From Xylocopa sonorina (Eukaryota > Arthropoda > Insecta > Hymenoptera > Apidae), in contig NC_135199.1 of NCBI RefSeq assembly GCF_050948175.1, positions 6,886,501 through 6,950,500 of the forward strand: 64,000 bases of DNA. Reading direction: 5' to 3'. The position numbers and the translations under genes were made by a program. The notes beneath the pieces are model-generated. The model saw only the letters and a list, made by a program, of their open reading frames with translations. It ran no database searches and was not told the DNA's origin. Below, piece after piece: positions 62,546 through 64,000 of this stretch (its first letter is position 1; each line of letters starts with the position of its first letter).

Positions 62546-62807
62546 AGCGTGTTAGCTTTTGTCCGGAGAAATTTCATCGGTGGGAAAACGTATTGTCTGG
62601 CCCGTTTCGTCACGCTTCGCTTCTGTCCATCGATTCACGCTTTTGTCGCCGACGCCGAAAACTTCACGGTATGAACTAGAATGATTAATCGAATATCGAC
62701 ATATCGCGGCGCAAGGGCGCAATCGATCCCTGGTCTCGATGTAACGCACCCTCCATTTTTCGGTCGGACAAGTGGACGAGACACGGGAAACGGAGAAGCG
62801 GGGAATG

Positions 62808-62820
62808 AAAAAAAAAAAAA
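62808..62820. repeat. Poly-A tract, 13 nt
   Basis: Thirteen A residues followed by gagaaagaagg. It looks like simple low complexity. Confidence 0.85.
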
Positions 62821-64000
62821 GAGAAAGAAGGGACGAGGCGGGTCGTTATCTCGACTCGAGTTGCTCGAATGAAGATCATAGCGGTGAAATATGCGTGGAC
62901 CGTGCAAGTCGCGGTTGTCAGAATATCGGGAGGGTCGATGCGCGCGTTTCGGGGTCGACGAACGAGCTTTTCGAATTTTGGTTCGCTCTTCGCGCCTGCA
63001 CAGCCGTGTGTGTGTGCTCGCGCTAAATGTTTATTCACGAAAAGCTGTGGAAAAACCGCGGTTTTAAGTCCGCTCGGGACGATCAGCATTTGCGTTCCGT
63101 ACGATGGCTTTTTTTTAACGGCGACATAAAGCGAACCGCTCCAGGTCGTGTAAAACCGTGTGGCGAACAGATCGACCGTGTCATCCGCGTCAGATGACAA
63201 ATGCCGACGCGAAGGAATGGACGAGTGCCACCATCTATCAAGTAGATAATTATATTATGCCGCTTCTGGTGCTTATTTATAGTCGTCCCGCGTTAAGTCG
63301 CGGTACCACGCGGGACACCGGACGCTGCGTCACCCTATCTGGACTCGGTTCGATTCGAAAGTAGCGTGCGCGGAGATAAACGGGGCGGTGGATTGCGCCA
63401 GCGAGGGGTGAAATATTAAATTGTCCGTCATTTGTAACCTTCATTCGCTCGGACATCGCCAGGAAGCGCAGATGCCTTCGTGAAGATAGAACTTCCTTTT
63501 TTTTTTTCGGCCTACCCGCGTTCCACTTTTTATCTCGCTCGCTTATCGCCGCGGGGTTTCGAACAATTAACCGCGTTTATTTCGCCGCGATTCCTGCTTA
63601 ACTCCGTCGATTTTTCATTTCCAACTGGCACTGTACAATTTGGAAACCAGAGCCGAGTTCTCCTCGGTGGTTTTTACCGCTCGCCTCGTATACTTGGTAT
63701 TTACACATGTTTGCTTTTAAAATGTAAATTTTCCGAACAACTGCATCGTTAATTTGCAGCGAGTATTTCACCGTCCCCCCGTGTTTGCTTATTGTTATAT
63801 CTAATTTAATTTGGTCCGACAGAGCTCTATTGTTACCATTATTATTCGACTGATTTGCGAACAATATTAATTCGCCTTTATAATATTATTATTCCGAAGG
63901 CTGATCGAGTAATTCTCGTTAGCGGGTCGTTCCGTGCGCGGAGAATAAAGCCGCGCAGTTTGTTGCTCCCCTCGGTGAAGGGCCACTCCGCGAGCGGTCT

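Larger units (their letters stand above)
55831..64000. other. Non-coding stretch, possibly intron 2
   Basis: If the gene model is right this is intronic to the window end. No following coding exon is clear. It includes a 12-bp palindrome tagagcgctcta (56,518-56,529), a TAAT-rich block with a CACGTG E-box (58,230-58,400, E-box at 58,380), and a short ATG frame at 58,913 rich in Ala, Gly and Pro that ends without a good donor. It also holds CT and GA arrays near 60,300 and 60,790, and A-rich tracts at 62,523 and 62,808. No RNA gene or transposon is seen. Confidence 0.45.

Noticed and set aside
1..64000. Intact transposons, CRISPR arrays, rRNA genes or bacterial-type operons
   Set aside because: No transposase, reverse transcriptase or integrase motif, long terminal repeat, regularly spaced repeat-spacer array or rRNA core was seen on either strand.

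Overview
The window looks like nuclear DNA of an arthropod, most likely a hymenopteran (bee, wasp or ant). CpG and runs such as gcgcgc are common throughout. The core-promoter grammar is arthropod-like (TCAGTT initiator, DPE, pause button, GA arrays). There are long stretches without any exon-like reading frame, and many short CT/GA, GAC, poly-A and poly-G tracts. The order assignment is an inference from composition; no gene identifies the species. Bacterial features (operons, ribosome binding sites, dense ORFs) are absent.

From 1 to about 54,440 I see no convincing protein-coding exon, RNA gene or intact transposon. This part reads as an intergenic or intronic desert of the kind that flanks developmental genes. 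It holds a roughly 160-185 bp tandem repeat cut by the left edge (1-396), a 21-bp tandem array with flanking direct repeats (2144-2242), a degenerate 46-bp duplication (6772-6842), several hairpins, and a two-copy degenerate repeat (24,554-24,734 and 25,857-26,044). The best hairpin is 12,805-12,866, with two 24-nt arms and only two true mismatches. The repeat pair shares an identical 19-mer and other blocks in the same order.

The best gene evidence is at the right. A purine-rich tract with GA arrays (53,950-54,430) lies just upstream of an initiator (A+1 at 54,444). A DPE begins exactly at +28 and overlaps a perfect 7/7 pause-button match. Downstream is a leader without long ORFs, with two tiny uORFs, ending at a perfect gtaagt donor (55,229). 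A 369-bp candidate intron leads to a second candidate exon (55,598-55,830) followed by a gtaagg donor. I read this as the 5' end of a plus-strand gene whose main coding exons lie beyond the window or far downstream. The gene cannot be named.

From 55,831 to 64,000 the sequence again looks non-coding and would be the next large intron under that model. Nearly all reading frames of 60-200 codons here are chance frames in GC-rich DNA. The longest, 402 codons on the minus strand at 53,399-54,607, is explained by the purine strand bias and low complexity.
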